Of a stretch of DNA of 64,000 nucleotides, positions 22,587 to 33,207 are shown in pieces (within the stretch, counting starts at the first letter, position 1; every line of letters starts with the position of its first letter). A model generated the notes under the pieces. It was not told where the DNA came from. It worked only from the letters and a program-made list of their open reading frames with translations, and searched no databases. This stretch comes from Adenophora triphylla var. japonica (taxonomy: Eukaryota > Streptophyta > Magnoliopsida > Asterales > Campanulaceae): positions 186,001-250,000 of the forward strand of contig JAFEMH010000523.1 in the NCBI GenBank assembly GCA_022495995.1. Reading direction: 5' to 3'. The translations under genes were made by a program, and so were the position numbers.

Positions 22587-23105
22587 TTGGCTTATTATTT
22601 GTGGCTTTTTGGAAATTATTTGAAATTGGTATTTAGAAAGATGGTTGAATTCTTGGACTTGGTACAAGGAGATATGACCGTTGATCAGTACGATGCTAAA
22701 TTTGTGGAGCTATTGCGCTATGCACCGGCTTTCTTTGAAAATGAGAGCCAGAAAGCCCGAAAATTTGAGAGAGCTTTAAATTCGAAGATTAGTTATCGTT
22801 TGATTGCACTGAAGTTTCCCACATATGCTGAAGTGTTAGATCGAGCATGCCTTGTAGAAAAATAATCAGCAGGGTTTCAAAAGAAGAGGTTTGAGAAGAA
22901 AAGGGGGTTACAGGATGTTCCAACGGGGATTCGAGGTTAGTCGAGTCACCAAGGCAATAACAACAATAAAAGGAGGGTGACTGATATAAATCGCCGTCGG
23001 GGGGGGGGGGGTTTCAGGCAAACAAAAATCAGACTCAAGGAAACCCTATGAGTTGTCAAACATGTAGGGGTAAACATGAGATGAAGTCATGTTACCGTAC
23101 TGAAA
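22587..23105 (+). pseudogene. gag: Tekay-like Gypsy gag, partial
   Basis: The open part (22587-22865) gives FRKMVEFLDLVQGDMTVDQYDAKFVELLRYAP and RKFERALNSKISYRL, the Retrotrans_gag core of chromovirus-type elements. A stop at 22863 precedes a basic Gln/Asn-rich linker and a zinc-knuckle-like CQTCRGKHEMKSCYR at 23048-23098. The N-terminal half of gag before the capsid core is not visible in frame. A run of 12 G residues near 22999 is part of the linker. Homology stops at 23105 at the Tat LTR fragment. Confidence 0.8.
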
Positions 23106-24113
23106 TTACCCAGATTCGGATCGCGCGCGGGCCCCGGCATCTCGCGGTTTTTCGGGAGGTGTCTCGCTGCATTTTGTTTGTAGAGTCGCCATGCCGTTTT
23201 GATTTAGCCCAAAACATTGAAAAAAGGCTTAGTTTAAAAACTGTTGTTGTGTGATGAGATTTTTGAGTTCGGAGGTCAGGTTACGCCTCAGGAAGAGAAT
23301 AGCAGAGCTCAACCGATTCGCCTCGTAAAAACGAGACTTTCGGTACCCCTCTTTCTTTAAAAGTTTTTTTTTGTGTGTGTATGTGCTTTTAAAAATGCAT
23401 GATGTATATGATGTCTACATTTTATGCTATGTATTGAAATGAATTGAAATAGTTTAGGAAGGAAGCCTTACAAATGTTGGTTCGTGTCTGTCTTCCGCTT
23501 GAGAATAGTGTTTGAGTGTGAATAGTGCTTCGGGACGGATTGGGATTGCTTCGGGGATGTACTGTTGTCTGCGAACAGAGCTTCGGCGTGCCTCAGGAGT
23601 ATCAGATGTGTCCTCGGGCAGAGGTTCGGCGTGCGTTGGGATTGTCGGTGACTGGGCTCGGGCAGAGGTTCGGCGTGCGTCGGGATTGTCGGTTGTGCTC
23701 GGACAGAGTTCCGGCTTGCTTTGGAATGGACCGGGATTGCCCGGCAGGGCTTCGGGATGGACTGGGACATCTTGGGATGGGCCGGAATGCCTCGGGATGG
23801 ATTGGCAAGGCTTCGGGATGGATCGGCAAGGCTTCGAGATGCCTCGGGAGTACCTCGGGGCAGCTCGGGATCGTATCGGGTCGACAGGACTTGGGAGTAC
23901 CACAAGAGGCCTCGAAATGCCCCGGAGGGAACCGAAAGGGATCGGGATTGCCCCGAAGGGTATTAGAAGGGTGCCTGAAGGCTGGGGGAGAGAGGAGAGA
24001 AAGAAGGTGTGTGAAAAATGAGAGGGGAAGCCCTCTATTTATAGGGGTCTGAAAATAGCCAAAGTTGTCGCGGGACACAAGCTGCCATTATCATTTTTTT
24101 TTATTAAAGAAGG
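23106..24113 (-). mobile_element. Tat-like LTR fragment
   Basis: The reverse complement matches 51398-52400, the LTR of the Tat-like element at the right of the window. Shared landmarks are CTATAAATAGAGGGC (near 24043), the GCACGCCGAACCTCTGCCC repeats, ACTCGTTTTACGAGG, TTTTGGGCT, GTGGCGACTC and the terminal GGGTAATTTCA. It contains the LTR from around its TATA box to its 3' end. The promoter-upstream half is missing at 24113, where the TIR duplication begins. The several overlapping reading frames here are LTR artefacts. Confidence 0.88.
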
Positions 24114-24220
24114 GTGCCTCGAATGCGATCATGAAGAATTTGGAAGAAGTTGAAGAAGAAAGGAGAGGCTGCAGTCACCAGATAGAAGTTCCAATGAAGG
24201 TTGAGAAAGCTTGTTGGTAG
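24114..24220 (+). pseudogene. TIR gene exon 2 duplicate, 5' truncated
   Basis: Matches the last exon of the TIR gene at 19532 onward: ASNAIMKNLEEVEEERRGCS, then H-Q in place of H-stop. The frame continues with IEVPMKVEKACW to TAG at 24218. Exon 1 and the intron are absent, replaced by the Tat LTR fragment, so this is a gene remnant. The CAG at the position of the first copy's TAG tells which codon differs but not which is ancestral. Confidence 0.88.
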
Positions 24221-24710
24221 TTATCTAGTTAGTTATTCAATAACTTGGAGAACATAAAAAAAGAAACTAATTCAATTTGTTCATTTAATTATTTTCTGCA
24301 AATATTAATCATTCAATTCTTGTATGAAATTTACTACTAACATTTTGTAAGTAATTTCAATCTCTAGACATGAGTTCAATAAACCCGATATTTTCCTTCA
24401 TGTAATGTAGTCAAGTTCATATTTCATATTTAAGATTGTTGAAATTTCATGATAATTTGATTATTAAATTAAAGTGGGAGCCATTTTAATATATTAATAA
24501 TCAAATATTTGAGATGAAAATTAATAGAAAATTTAATTTCACTTTTTTGTTATTATGAAATATAGTGAATGCAAATCGTTTTCAAATAGATTATATGATC
24601 ATGAAATAATAAAATCTCACATAAAAGGCAAAAAGACTTGAAATTGATAAGGACATTTGGGTTCCAAAGGGAACTCAAAGTGTGTGAAAGATGGATTAAA
24701 TCAAAAGTTA

Positions 24711-25462
24711 TATTCCCTCCGTCCCAGACCAAGGGTATATGGGAGAGATTTCACGCTTCTTAAGAAATTTTTTAAAAAATGAATAAAAGTTAAATGTGAG
24801 ATAGGAAATACTCCCTCCGTCCCACCTCAATTGGTCCATTGAGGTGGGACACGGTTTTTAAGAAAAATTATTAAAGTGGGAAGAAATTAGAGGAGAGAGA
24901 ATGTAAAAGTTAAATGTGTGGTAGGGAATAGGAGAGAGAATGTAAAAGTTAAAAATATTTAATAGGAGAGAGAATGAGTGGGAGGAATAGTAAGTTAAAG
25001 TGGGTATAATGAATGGTTTTTTTGTAAATATATAGAGATGATAAGGGTATTAATATAGGAAAAACTTTCCATTTAAGGAATGGACCAATTGAGGTGGGAC
25101 GTCCCAAAAAGGAAAGTGGACCAATTGAGGTGGGACGGAGGGAGTAGTAATTAAATGTGTGGTAGGAAATAGGAGAGATAATGTAAAAGTTAAATGTGTG
25201 GTAAGGAATAGGAGAAAGGATGTAAAAGTTAAAAATATTTAATATGAGAGAGAATGAGTGGGAGGAATAGTAGTTAAATGTGTGGTAGGGAATAGGAGAG
25301 AGAATGTATAAGGGTATAATGAATGGTTTTTTTGTAAATATATGGAGATGATAATTGTATAAATATATTCAAAAACTTGCCATTTTTGGAAATGAACTCT
25401 TGGTCTGGGACGGACCAAAAGGGAAAGATGAACCCTTGGTTTGGTCTGGGACGGACGGAGTA
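24711..25462. mobile_element. Stowaway-like MITE with a nested MITE
   Basis: Outer ends TATTCCCTCCGTCCCAGACC and GGTCTGGGACGGACGGAGTA are inverted. The empty site is visible in copy A near 20132 (AAGTTATAATAAG). Internal segments repeat GTTAAATGTGTGGTAGG and GAGAGAATGTAAAAGTTA several times. Confidence 0.85.
24809..25146. mobile_element. Nested Stowaway-like MITE
   Basis: Inverted ends TACTCCCTCCGTCCCACCTC and GAGGTGGGACGGAGGGAGTA. The left end itself is a local hairpin (CCACCTCAAT and ATTGAGGTGG). It lies inside the MITE at 24711-25462. Confidence 0.85.
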
Positions 25463-26061
25463 ATATGTTTGTGGGCATTTTTTAACTTTTGAATCATAAA
25501 ACTTTAACTCCATTAGTTTTATGCTACAATAACTTCATAAAAATAAAATAACAAAAGACATGTCTTTTTGCTGTCTTTAACAGAAATACATGACTTTCCG
25601 TTAGAAATTTAATGTAACTGTCACTATTTGTCAGGATTTTAACGGAGACTATCATTTCTGTTAAAAAAATTAACAGTTTCGAAAGTTTATGTTAAATATT
25701 TAACGAAATTGACAATTTTTGACTGATTTTCAGTTTTAAACTTAACGGATTTGACTTTTCAAACTTTGTTTCAATGGATGTGTCCCTCTAAAAGAAACAC
25801 TATAATCCCCATAAATTGAGTAAAAATCTGGCTAATTCATTAACTCGATTTTCAAGCAAAAAAATGATACAATCCTAGTATTTTCTTATTTTTCTCCCTT
25901 TTAAAAATATTCTATTTCATTCAATTTTGTCGAGTAATTTCTATTAGAAATTTGAGAATGTTGTATCTTAGAAGATTTTTTGATCTACTATTGTGGGCAC
26001 CGAAGCAAGGACCGAAAATATTATTTTAAGTAAATTACATTAGCAAGACTCAGTCAAATTA

Positions 26062-26649
26062 CTAAGTAAGCGTTTAATTTTGAATATTTTGTTTGTTATA
26101 CTCCCTTATAAAAATTAGCAAGTATTTCAATTTCATCTCCTTTTTCTTTCAGGTTATCCCCATCAGTGACCCCGACCCAACCCAATCTCAAATAAAATAT
26201 TAATTTCTCTCACTTCCATATACACACTCCAAACCTTATATAATTTATACTCCCATCAGTGACCTCGACCCAACCCAACCCAACCCAACCCAACCTTTTA
26301 AAAATAAAATTAATATATAAAATATATTAATTTTAAAAATATATTTATATAAATACAAAATCAAAATAATTTGATAACAAAAAAAAAAAAAGAAAAGAAA
26401 CACAACCGGGGTCAACCTCATGGCAACAAATTGCCCAAGGTCACCAATTTTGGTGACTTTCCTTGCTTGTTTTTTTTTTTTTTTATTGGGTGATGTGAGT
26501 AGTCTCACAAGATATATTTTGAGAAATATATCTTAGTCCTTAGAATAAATATTTCTAAGAAGAATTTTGCGAAAATACTTAAAGGAAAAATATTATTTAG
26601 AAGTATATTGTGAAAATACTTCTATTTATATATTGAGAAAATATTTAAA
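26062..26649. other. AT-rich spacer with a short CCCAA repeat
   Basis: Contains a direct repeat (CATCAGTGACCCCGACCCAA near 26161 and CATCAGTGACCTCGACCCAA near 26253). The second copy is expanded into about five CCCAA units. A hairpin-like AGATATATTTTGAGAAATATATCT is near 26510. No gene is seen. Confidence 0.6.
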
Positions 26650-27322
26650 GAGAAAATTGCATTTTGGGTCCCAAAGTTTAGAGAGTGTTACTAAGTTAGG
26701 CCCTATTCTATAACTAGGCCCCAAAGTTGTTATTTTATTTGTATGTTAGGGTTTTTAACTAGTTTTGTTAGAAAAATCCGTTAAATGATCACGTGCAAGT
26801 CACGTGTTATTTAACGAAGGATGTTTTTGAACAAAAACTTTTTCATTGTCGCGTTAATGCATGTTGAATGAAAATTAATAGCCAAAATAGAAAATATTGA
26901 TAACCCTAAATATAAAAACAAATGATATGTTATATATATTAATATTTAAAAATGTAAAAAATATATTTTTTTTTTGAAAAAACTACGTTTTACTACAATT
27001 TATATTAATTTGTTTTTTGTCTCTTTGAAATAAATAAAATCTATTTAAAAACCCAATATTGTAGTATCTAAATTTTTTATTAAAAATTGTTTCTATGATT
27101 AAATTATTATATGTGAATACTTAAAATGTAAATTTTTTTCTTCTCCTGAAACACAAATAAAAAGTATTACATAATTAAATTTATAATACTATTATACACA
27201 ATTGTTGTATTTGATTTAAATGTTCAAACCAACAACTATCTTTTATTTAAAACTCAAACCCACCACCACCCTTTACCACCACCAATCACCACCGTCCAAC
27301 ACCAGCTCTAACGATCTGAACC

Positions 27323-27522
27323 CGAAGTCCGACCCGCTACGTAGGCATCACACATTGGCCCACTAAGCATCTCCTCATTTGGGTTAACCACAGCTCATCA
27401 CAGGCTCCAAAAGTCTAATGGATGATTTGATGGTTAGTAGTAGTGCATGAGCCTTCTATATATCAAACTAAATTCTCACACATTTTCGATTTGCGATGGG
27501 GATATCACACCAGCAGTCCGAC
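27323..27522 (-). repeat. Short LTR- or TRIM-like fragment inside element B
   Basis: On the minus strand it starts TGTGATATCCCCATCG. It then has a segment ending TATATAGAAGGCTCATGC and finishes with CTACGTAGCGGGTCGGACTT. This layout resembles a widespread plant small-LTR family as I remember it. No internal region or second LTR is present, so the call is weak. Confidence 0.35.
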
Positions 27523-28360
27523 ACCACCATTCTGTCGTCACAGCCAATTAAATACAAAAAAAGTATTGTAAATAATTAAATTTACAACACTATCTCCCTT
27601 CCATCCACCTTCCATCCACCCACTACCTCCCTTTACCACAGCCAATCACCACTGCTACCACCTTTTACCACAAACTAACACCACCATGTCACACAGCCTC
27701 AACCATCCCACCACCGAGTCACCACCTTCCAACTAATCCCAAATCAAAAATTAAAATCAGATCTGCAGAATAAAAAGTAATGAGAATCCGAAATCAAAAA
27801 CAAAAGATTGTGTTACTTCAGCAAAAATCAAAATCAAATTCCCAAATGTTTAAAAATTCTCAGATCTGGGCATGGGCATTGACGGAGGAAGCAAAAAGGT
27901 GGGGTAAGAGAAGAAAGTAAAGAGAAAGTCAGATCTGGGCGAGGCGGCGTTGGAAAGGTGGTCAACGTCGGCAATAACTAATAAAGGACGAAGGAAAGGG
28001 GAAGCAACAACAGGCGGGGAGAGTAGCAAAGATGGAAACTGACAGTTTTGATTAAGGTAGAGGGATCAGCGAAGGAGGGAAAGATTGAAATGGGTAGATG
28101 AAGGGATATGCGGCGGCAACGGTGACGACAGACTGAAATGGAGGAGGGAAGATGGATAGATCATGGTGGGGGAAGAGGGAAGAAGAACAAGTGGGGGTTA
28201 AATGGGTTTTGTTTGTTTGGCGAAAATTCTACTCCAGATTTGTATTTTAACCCTTTGATTTTTAAAATATTTGTTTGAACCCTCAATTTGGCAGTAATTG
28301 TTTCAAAAATATCATTCGTTTAATGTCACGTTCATTGTACGTGATTATTTAACGAATTTT

Positions 28361-29220
28361 TGTTGGAAATGGGTAACGGAAAGTTAAGTTTGACTTAACG
28401 TTGACCTAGGTTTCTAACGAAAGTTCGTTATTTGTTAACGAAACTAGTTACAAATGGTAATCTACATTTGTTGTAGATTATATAACTCATTTAATGTCTC
28501 AAAAACCATTTCCTGGTGAATGAGAAATTAATGACAAAGTTTTGTAACTTAATGAAAGTTAGTTAAAGGGTGTTTTGAAGTGCTCGGCCGAGCAGAGTCC
28601 TTGACTCGGCCGAGCAGAGCACAGAAATTGGCCAAAGTCTCTGGACAAGCTTGCTCGGCCGAGGCATATGCCTTGCTCGGCCGAGCAAATGTCGACACTG
28701 GCCGTGCGAGTTACTTGACTCGGCCGTGCAGCTTGGTGCTCGGCCGAGCGAGTCCCTTGACTCGGCCGAGCAGATCCTGAACATGTGCCAATTCAAACAG
28801 AAAGTTGTGCCTTTTCAAGGGAAAAGACACAAACCCCTTAACTCTCTTTATATACTTCCCCTCCAAATTTCAATTCATATATACACTCATTTGAGCCTTC
28901 CTACCCTCTAGTAAGATAGAAAAACATACCCAAATCATTGGCATATTGTTGCATCAAATCCTTCAAAGTCCAAAGTTCCAAACATTGTGTTGTTCGCTAG
29001 AGTATTTGATTTGGAGTGCTCCTATCATATACTTAAAAAGTCGTTTTATCTTACTAGAAGATTGCCATTGAAACCGTAAGCACCTGTGCGGGGCAATAAC
29101 TTCTTACGGAGATTGTATTTAATACAAGACTCGACTTGTCTCATAGTTTTCCAATCTCCGTTACATTTTCTGTTAAGTTTTTAGTTAAGTTCTTGAGAAG
29201 CCTACTATAAAAGTCCAACA
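28361..29220 (+). repeat. 5' LTR of the young Copia element, 860 bp
   Basis: TGTTGGAAATGG at the start and GTCCAACA at the end. The U3 part (28583-28770) contains seven copies of CTCGGCCGAG or one-base variants; the starts at 28583/28605, 28654/28676 and 28739/28761 are each 22 bp apart. A TATA-like TTTATATAC lies near 28847. U5 contains CGGAGATTG (29107-29115) and its inverse CAATCTCCG (29152-29160). Confidence 0.92.
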
Positions 29221-29236
29221 ATCGTAAGAAGTTATT
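29095..29236 (+). promoter_or_regulatory. U5 segment and complementary primer-site sequence
   Basis: AATAACTTCTTACG (29095-29108) inside U5 is the exact reverse complement of CGTAAGAAGTTATT (29223-29236), which starts 3 nt after the LTR end where a PBS belongs. No TGG-initiated tRNA complement is present there. The bases after the first segment (GGAGATTG) pair with CAATCTCC further along U5, so the two helices would stack. A self-priming or leader-folding role is inferred by analogy with Tf1-type elements. The sequence shows only the complementarity. Confidence 0.6.
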
Positions 29237-29259
29237 AACGCTTCTTCAAGACCTTCAAG

Positions 29260-29997
29260 ATGGCAAAAGAGAAAGACACCACCGCTTCCAGTCAAGGGAA
29301 TGGAACGCCTCCTTCTCAAGGTGACGCTGCGTTCAACAATGTTGCACCCGCAACTACACCATCTCACTCGGTTCATGGTAAGAAACCTCCTTCTGGTACA
29401 ACCTCAAGGGTTGCACCTCATAATGCTCTCCCCCCGTCTCATGTGTTCATACATGCGGAAAGACCGGGTATTCTTACCGGGATGAACTTTAAGAGGTGGC
29501 AACAGAAAATGTTGGTCTATTTGACAACATTAAAATTGGTGCAATTTCTTTGGGAATATCCACCATTGATATTCGACGAGGATGAATCCAAAGCAAAGAA
29601 TGATTTGGATACATGGAATCACAGCGATTTCTTGTGTCGCAATTATATTCTTAATGACTTGTATTATGCACAATACAAGGTGTGTTGTGGCATAAAGACC
29701 GCGAGAGAACTTTGGGATTTTCTCGAGATGCACAATACTATGTGTATTGTGACTAAAAGACCGCAAGTGAACTTGGTGGAAACAAGTATCGGAAACAAGA
29801 GAAAGAACACCGGGAAAGTGAAGAGGACCGCCAAGAAGGTCAAAGGTAGTTGTTTTAATTGCGGCAAACCCGGGCATATGGCTAGGGAATGTCGACATCC
29901 AAGAATCAACAACCAAGATGGAAACCCTCTTCAAGCCAATGTGACTGAAGATCGATATGTTCCATTAGACTTTGATCAACTTAGCCTAGGGGCATAA
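29260..29997 (+). CDS. gag: Copia Gag, short form, 245 aa
   Basis: The first ATG is 40 nt after the LTR. Residues 1-60 are a low-complexity Thr/Ser/Pro-rich linker. Residues 72-155 carry a Copia gag core (MNFKRWQQKMLVYLTTLKL ... TARELWDFLE). Residues 198-211 form an intact zinc knuckle (CFNCGKPGHMAREC). Between ELWDFLE and the basic linker (TKRPQVNLVE) most of the capsid C-terminal half found in related elements is missing, so it is an internally deleted Gag that keeps RNA-binding capacity. It is the only uninterrupted gene of this element. Whether it is expressed or assembles with Gag of an autonomous relative is unknown. Confidence 0.8.
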   Translation: MAKEKDTTASSQGNGTPPSQGDAAFNNVAPATTPSHSVHGKKPPSGTTSRVAPHNALPPSHVFIHAERPGILTGMNFKRWQQKMLVYLTTLKLVQFLWEYPPLIFDEDESKAKNDLDTWNHSDFLCRNYILNDLYYAQYKVCCGIKTARELWDFLEMHNTMCIVTKRPQVNLVETSIGNKRKNTGKVKRTAKKVKGSCFNCGKPGHMARECRHPRINNQDGNPLQANVTEDRYVPLDFDQLSLGA

Positions 29998-31177
29998 GAT
30001 TGAATTGACCAAATGTGGTTATTGTGTTAGTAAAGGGTGCCTTGTTGAAGGACTCCTTAACTTGAATTGTAAATGTTTTATCCGCCTAAGTGCGAAGAAT
30101 AAAATTTCAAATTTTATTTACGTGGTTTGAAGTGTTCCAATTGTTATGGCATGTTCAATTAGGTCGTGTAAATTTAAATTCACTAAGTCGAAGAGTTAAT
30201 TTAAAATTACTACCTAAGATGAAGTTTGATTCGCAAATCAATTGTGATTTCTTTTGTAGAAATCAGTTCAAACCAGAGATAGTAAATAGATAGTTCACTA
30301 CTTCTATTATTGATTGCAATAGATAATGCAAAATACATCTTTTGAAAAAGTAAAGATGAAACCATAGAGTTTTAAGTAGACAAAAGGTTTGCGATTCGTC
30401 TTAATTAACAATTAAGAATTTTCGTAAGTGATAGAGGTGGAGAGTATGTAGTATCGTTTGAAAAATAATTGTTGGGACGCTGACACTTATTTATCAAACG
30501 AATGCTCCTTACACACTCAAATCAATTGAATCACAGAAAAAAGAAAGATAGAACTTTTAAGGAGATGTTGAACTCCTTATTGATAAGTTCCGTCTTATGT
30601 GGGTATACCTAGCAAAGGTAGAAATATCTAAACCTAAAGAGGTTAAGATAGGACCCAAAACCATGGATTACGTTTCCATTGGACATGCAAACTAACAGTA
30701 ATGCATATAGATTTGTGAAGAACAAATTTGGAATGGCAATGCGGTATTCTTCGAAACCAAAGGATTAAAGAGACCAAGGTTGAAGAGACCTCACTTGAAC
30801 ATAGTTATGACTATGTTGTCAGGAGATAACATGGTTATTACAATTAAATGACTCCACATAAAGGAAAATATTAAATATGAATTAGAATATTCATAAAATA
30901 TTGGATATGTGGAGGTACACCTCAAGTGTGGGGGTACAAGCTAAATACATAAGTTCTATTGATATGAACTTCTAGTATTAACAGAAACTGTTAAACTGTT
31001 AACAGTTAAAAGAATGGATCATCATATATTTGGAAGTTATTTGATGATAAAAACTCCTAACGAATTTGAAGTATTCGTAAGCTGTTTTATAAATACCTAA
31101 ACTGTGGGGGTATTCGGCTAAAAGTAGTAATACTTAAGCAAGAAACATTATATTCTTTAAGAATATACTTCCTTGAA
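29998..31177 (+). other. Degenerate internal region of the young Copia element
   Basis: No frame longer than about 70 codons. Short traces of Copia integrase-type sequence may exist around 30420-30600, but stops are dense and I cannot support a domain. Two short tracts, TCAAGTGTGGGGGTAC near 30922 and AACTGTGGGGGTATTC near 31100, resemble polypurine sites. Confidence 0.5.
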
Positions 31178-31888
31178 ATGATAGGACTTAGACGTAGTAA
31201 AAGGGCAAGAGTGAAAAAGTCTTTTGGTCCTGATTTTTTATCATTTATGTTGGAAAACGAACCAGCAACTGTTATGGAAGCGTTATCTGGTCCAGATAGT
31301 TCGTTCTGGAAAGAAGCTATTAACAGTGAGATAAAATCCATAATGCTTAATAAATACTTGGGAATTGGTAGATCTCCCTCCAAGTTGCAAACCATTAGGT
31401 TGCAAATGGATTCTTAACAGAAAGTATAAAGCCAGTGGATCTGTTGAAAAGGATAAAGCCAGGCTAGTTGTCAAAAGGACATGATGATTTATGCAAGATT
31501 ATCCCATTGACACAACAGAGCGTTCTATGTCGCACAACCGTGTTGGATCTACTTGTGTATTTATATGGACTAAAACAAGCAACTAAACAGTGGCATGAGA
31601 AGTTCGATAGAACTATGTTATCAAATGGATTCAAGATTAATGAATGTGACAAATGTGTCTACATTAAAGGAACATCTGAATCATTTGTTAACAGTCTGTC
31701 CTTACGTGGATAACAATGGTAGTCATGAATTGATCATGAATACCAAAGACATGTTAAAGAAGAACTTTGACATGAAAGATAGGGGATTAGCCGATGTCAT
31801 ATTAGAAATAAAGATTTCTAGAACATCAGAAGGAATAGTCCTATCACAATCCCATTATCTTGAAAAAGTACTTCGAAAGTTCAAATAG
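31178..31888 (+). pseudogene. pol: Copia reverse transcriptase remnant
   Basis: The first piece (31178-31417) has LRRSKRARVKKSFGPDFLSF and FWKEAINSEIKSIM, the start of a Copia RT. The second (31468-31713) has LYGLKQATKQWHEKFDRTML. The third (31595-31888) has FDMKDRGLADVILEIKISRT and QSHYLEKVLRKF. The catalytic YVDD box is partly visible as YVDNN, and whole blocks between motifs are deleted. The enzyme is non-functional. Confidence 0.85.
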
Positions 31889-33198
31889 ATTCTTGAGAGG
31901 TGTACTCTAGTAAGGTAGAATCTTGAGAGGTAATCTCTGTAAAGTAGATTCCTGAAAGGTAGACTCTAAGGAGGTCAAACCACTTAGAGATACTGAATAC
32001 TTGGGAATTCAGAACGGTACAGAGATAATAACCACTTGAAGAAACTGACCGATAGAAGAATTTGATCACTCGAAGGGACTGATTATTCTAGATAGACTAA
32101 AAGTCTAAATGTAATTGTAATCAATCACCAGAATAGTATAGTCATAGTACTTGGTGTACTTAAATATATACTTATGATTAAAGATTACAATACCTATGGT
32201 ATTCAATAGTATGGAAAGAGTATACTGATTGAATATTCGACACTAGAATACAATCACATTAGTTGGAGTAAAGGTGTCACTTTCCAAGATAATATAGCTA
32301 ACTCAATCTTGTAAAGAATATGAGTTGATAGAATTAGACAAAGCTTAGGAAAAAGCTTATTGGTCTAATAAATTCTTGGAAAAGATATTCCTTTGTGGAA
32401 TAAGTTTATGTCTGCATGACCTAAGGCATTGTGACGACAATGGAAAATAGGAAAAGGTGTAGAACATAGTGGTAAGTCAAGACACAATGGTCTTATACAC
32501 ACTACCATAATACAATTGATCTCAAAATGCGACTGTCACAACTAGCCATGTGAAGTCAAAATCGGATCCGTCTACCTAAGGGTAGTAATCGAGATCAACT
32601 GTATAAACTGTTAAGGGGAATGGGTCTAAAACCCACAACAAAAGGACTTATAGCGGACACTCAACCTTGAGAAATGGAGATCCCAGGCCCTTGGTTCAAT
32701 GAGACAACCAAGTTATAAGTTCTAGTAGAGTTACTTGGAAACAACAACTCGGTTTATTAACCCGGAGATGTTGAATACTCATTCCCAGAACATCCAAGTA
32801 CAAGCACATGCAGCAGTAAAGATAAGTTGAGAAAACTTTTAATGATTTCTATACCTACGGGTGGAGTAGTGCATGATACTCCTTATAGTGAGAATCACCT
32901 ATATAAGCGAGAGGTAATTAGGCCGCCTCTAAATGAACGCTTATGAATGAGATACGGTCCAGGGCCGAAATGGACAAAACGTGAGAACAACAATTGTTAG
33001 AGCTATTATTATGTGAGTATTATTGTCTTGGTATACATCCGACAGTCACTGGTTCAAAGCGACTCGCTACCAAATGGCTAGTATATCCGATAATATTTCA
33101 CTAGGGAAGATTCAAGGCCACAAGCTATCTATCCCGATGTAATAATAGTTCGCCGGAACTTTGGGCGAAATTGCATTCATGCATTAATTGTCATTCAT
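31889..33198 (+). other. Degenerate RNase H and 3' untranslated region
   Basis: Near 31880-31980 a short ATTCTTGAGAGGTA-type unit is repeated about three times. Around 32240-32400 faint RNase H-like sequence exists without an open frame. The segment ATATAAGCGAGAGGTAATTAGGCCGCCTC near 32903 and the following TACGGTCCAGGGCCGAAATGG match the 3' untranslated style of related Copia elements. Confidence 0.5.
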
Positions 33199-33207
33199 GT
33201 GGGGGAT

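Larger units (their letters stand above)
20651..23105 (+). mobile_element. Tekay/del-like Gypsy element A, truncated
   Basis: LTR 20651-22253, initiator-Met PBS, leader with tandem repeats, and a gag ending in a zinc-knuckle region. At 23106 it is cut by a minus-strand Tat LTR fragment, so protease and pol are missing. The LTR starts TGTAATATCC and ends GGGTCGTTAC, the usual Tekay-type termini. It is placed at the exact edge of duplication copy A. Confidence 0.8.
24114..26061 (+). repeat. Segmental duplication, copy B
   Basis: Same orientation partner of 19532-20650. It contains two nested MITEs (24711-25462) absent from copy A and about 230 bp (25490-25735) that copy A has lost. It continues past 26061 with CTAAGTAAGCG, where copy A is interrupted by the Tekay-like LTR. 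Confidence 0.9.

Noticed and set aside
22992..23010. G-run as a G-quadruplex regulatory element
   Set aside because: A single homopolymer run within a degenerate gag linker; no evidence beyond composition.
23454..24078. Several overlapping ORFs of 80-175 codons on both strands
   Set aside because: They fall in a GC-rich LTR fragment with internal repeats that matches the LTR at 51.4-52.4 kb; no protein domain is seen.
26260..26300. Telomere-like CCCAA repeat
   Set aside because: The unit is CCCAA, not the plant CCCTAAA repeat, has only about five copies, and arises from a nearby direct repeat.
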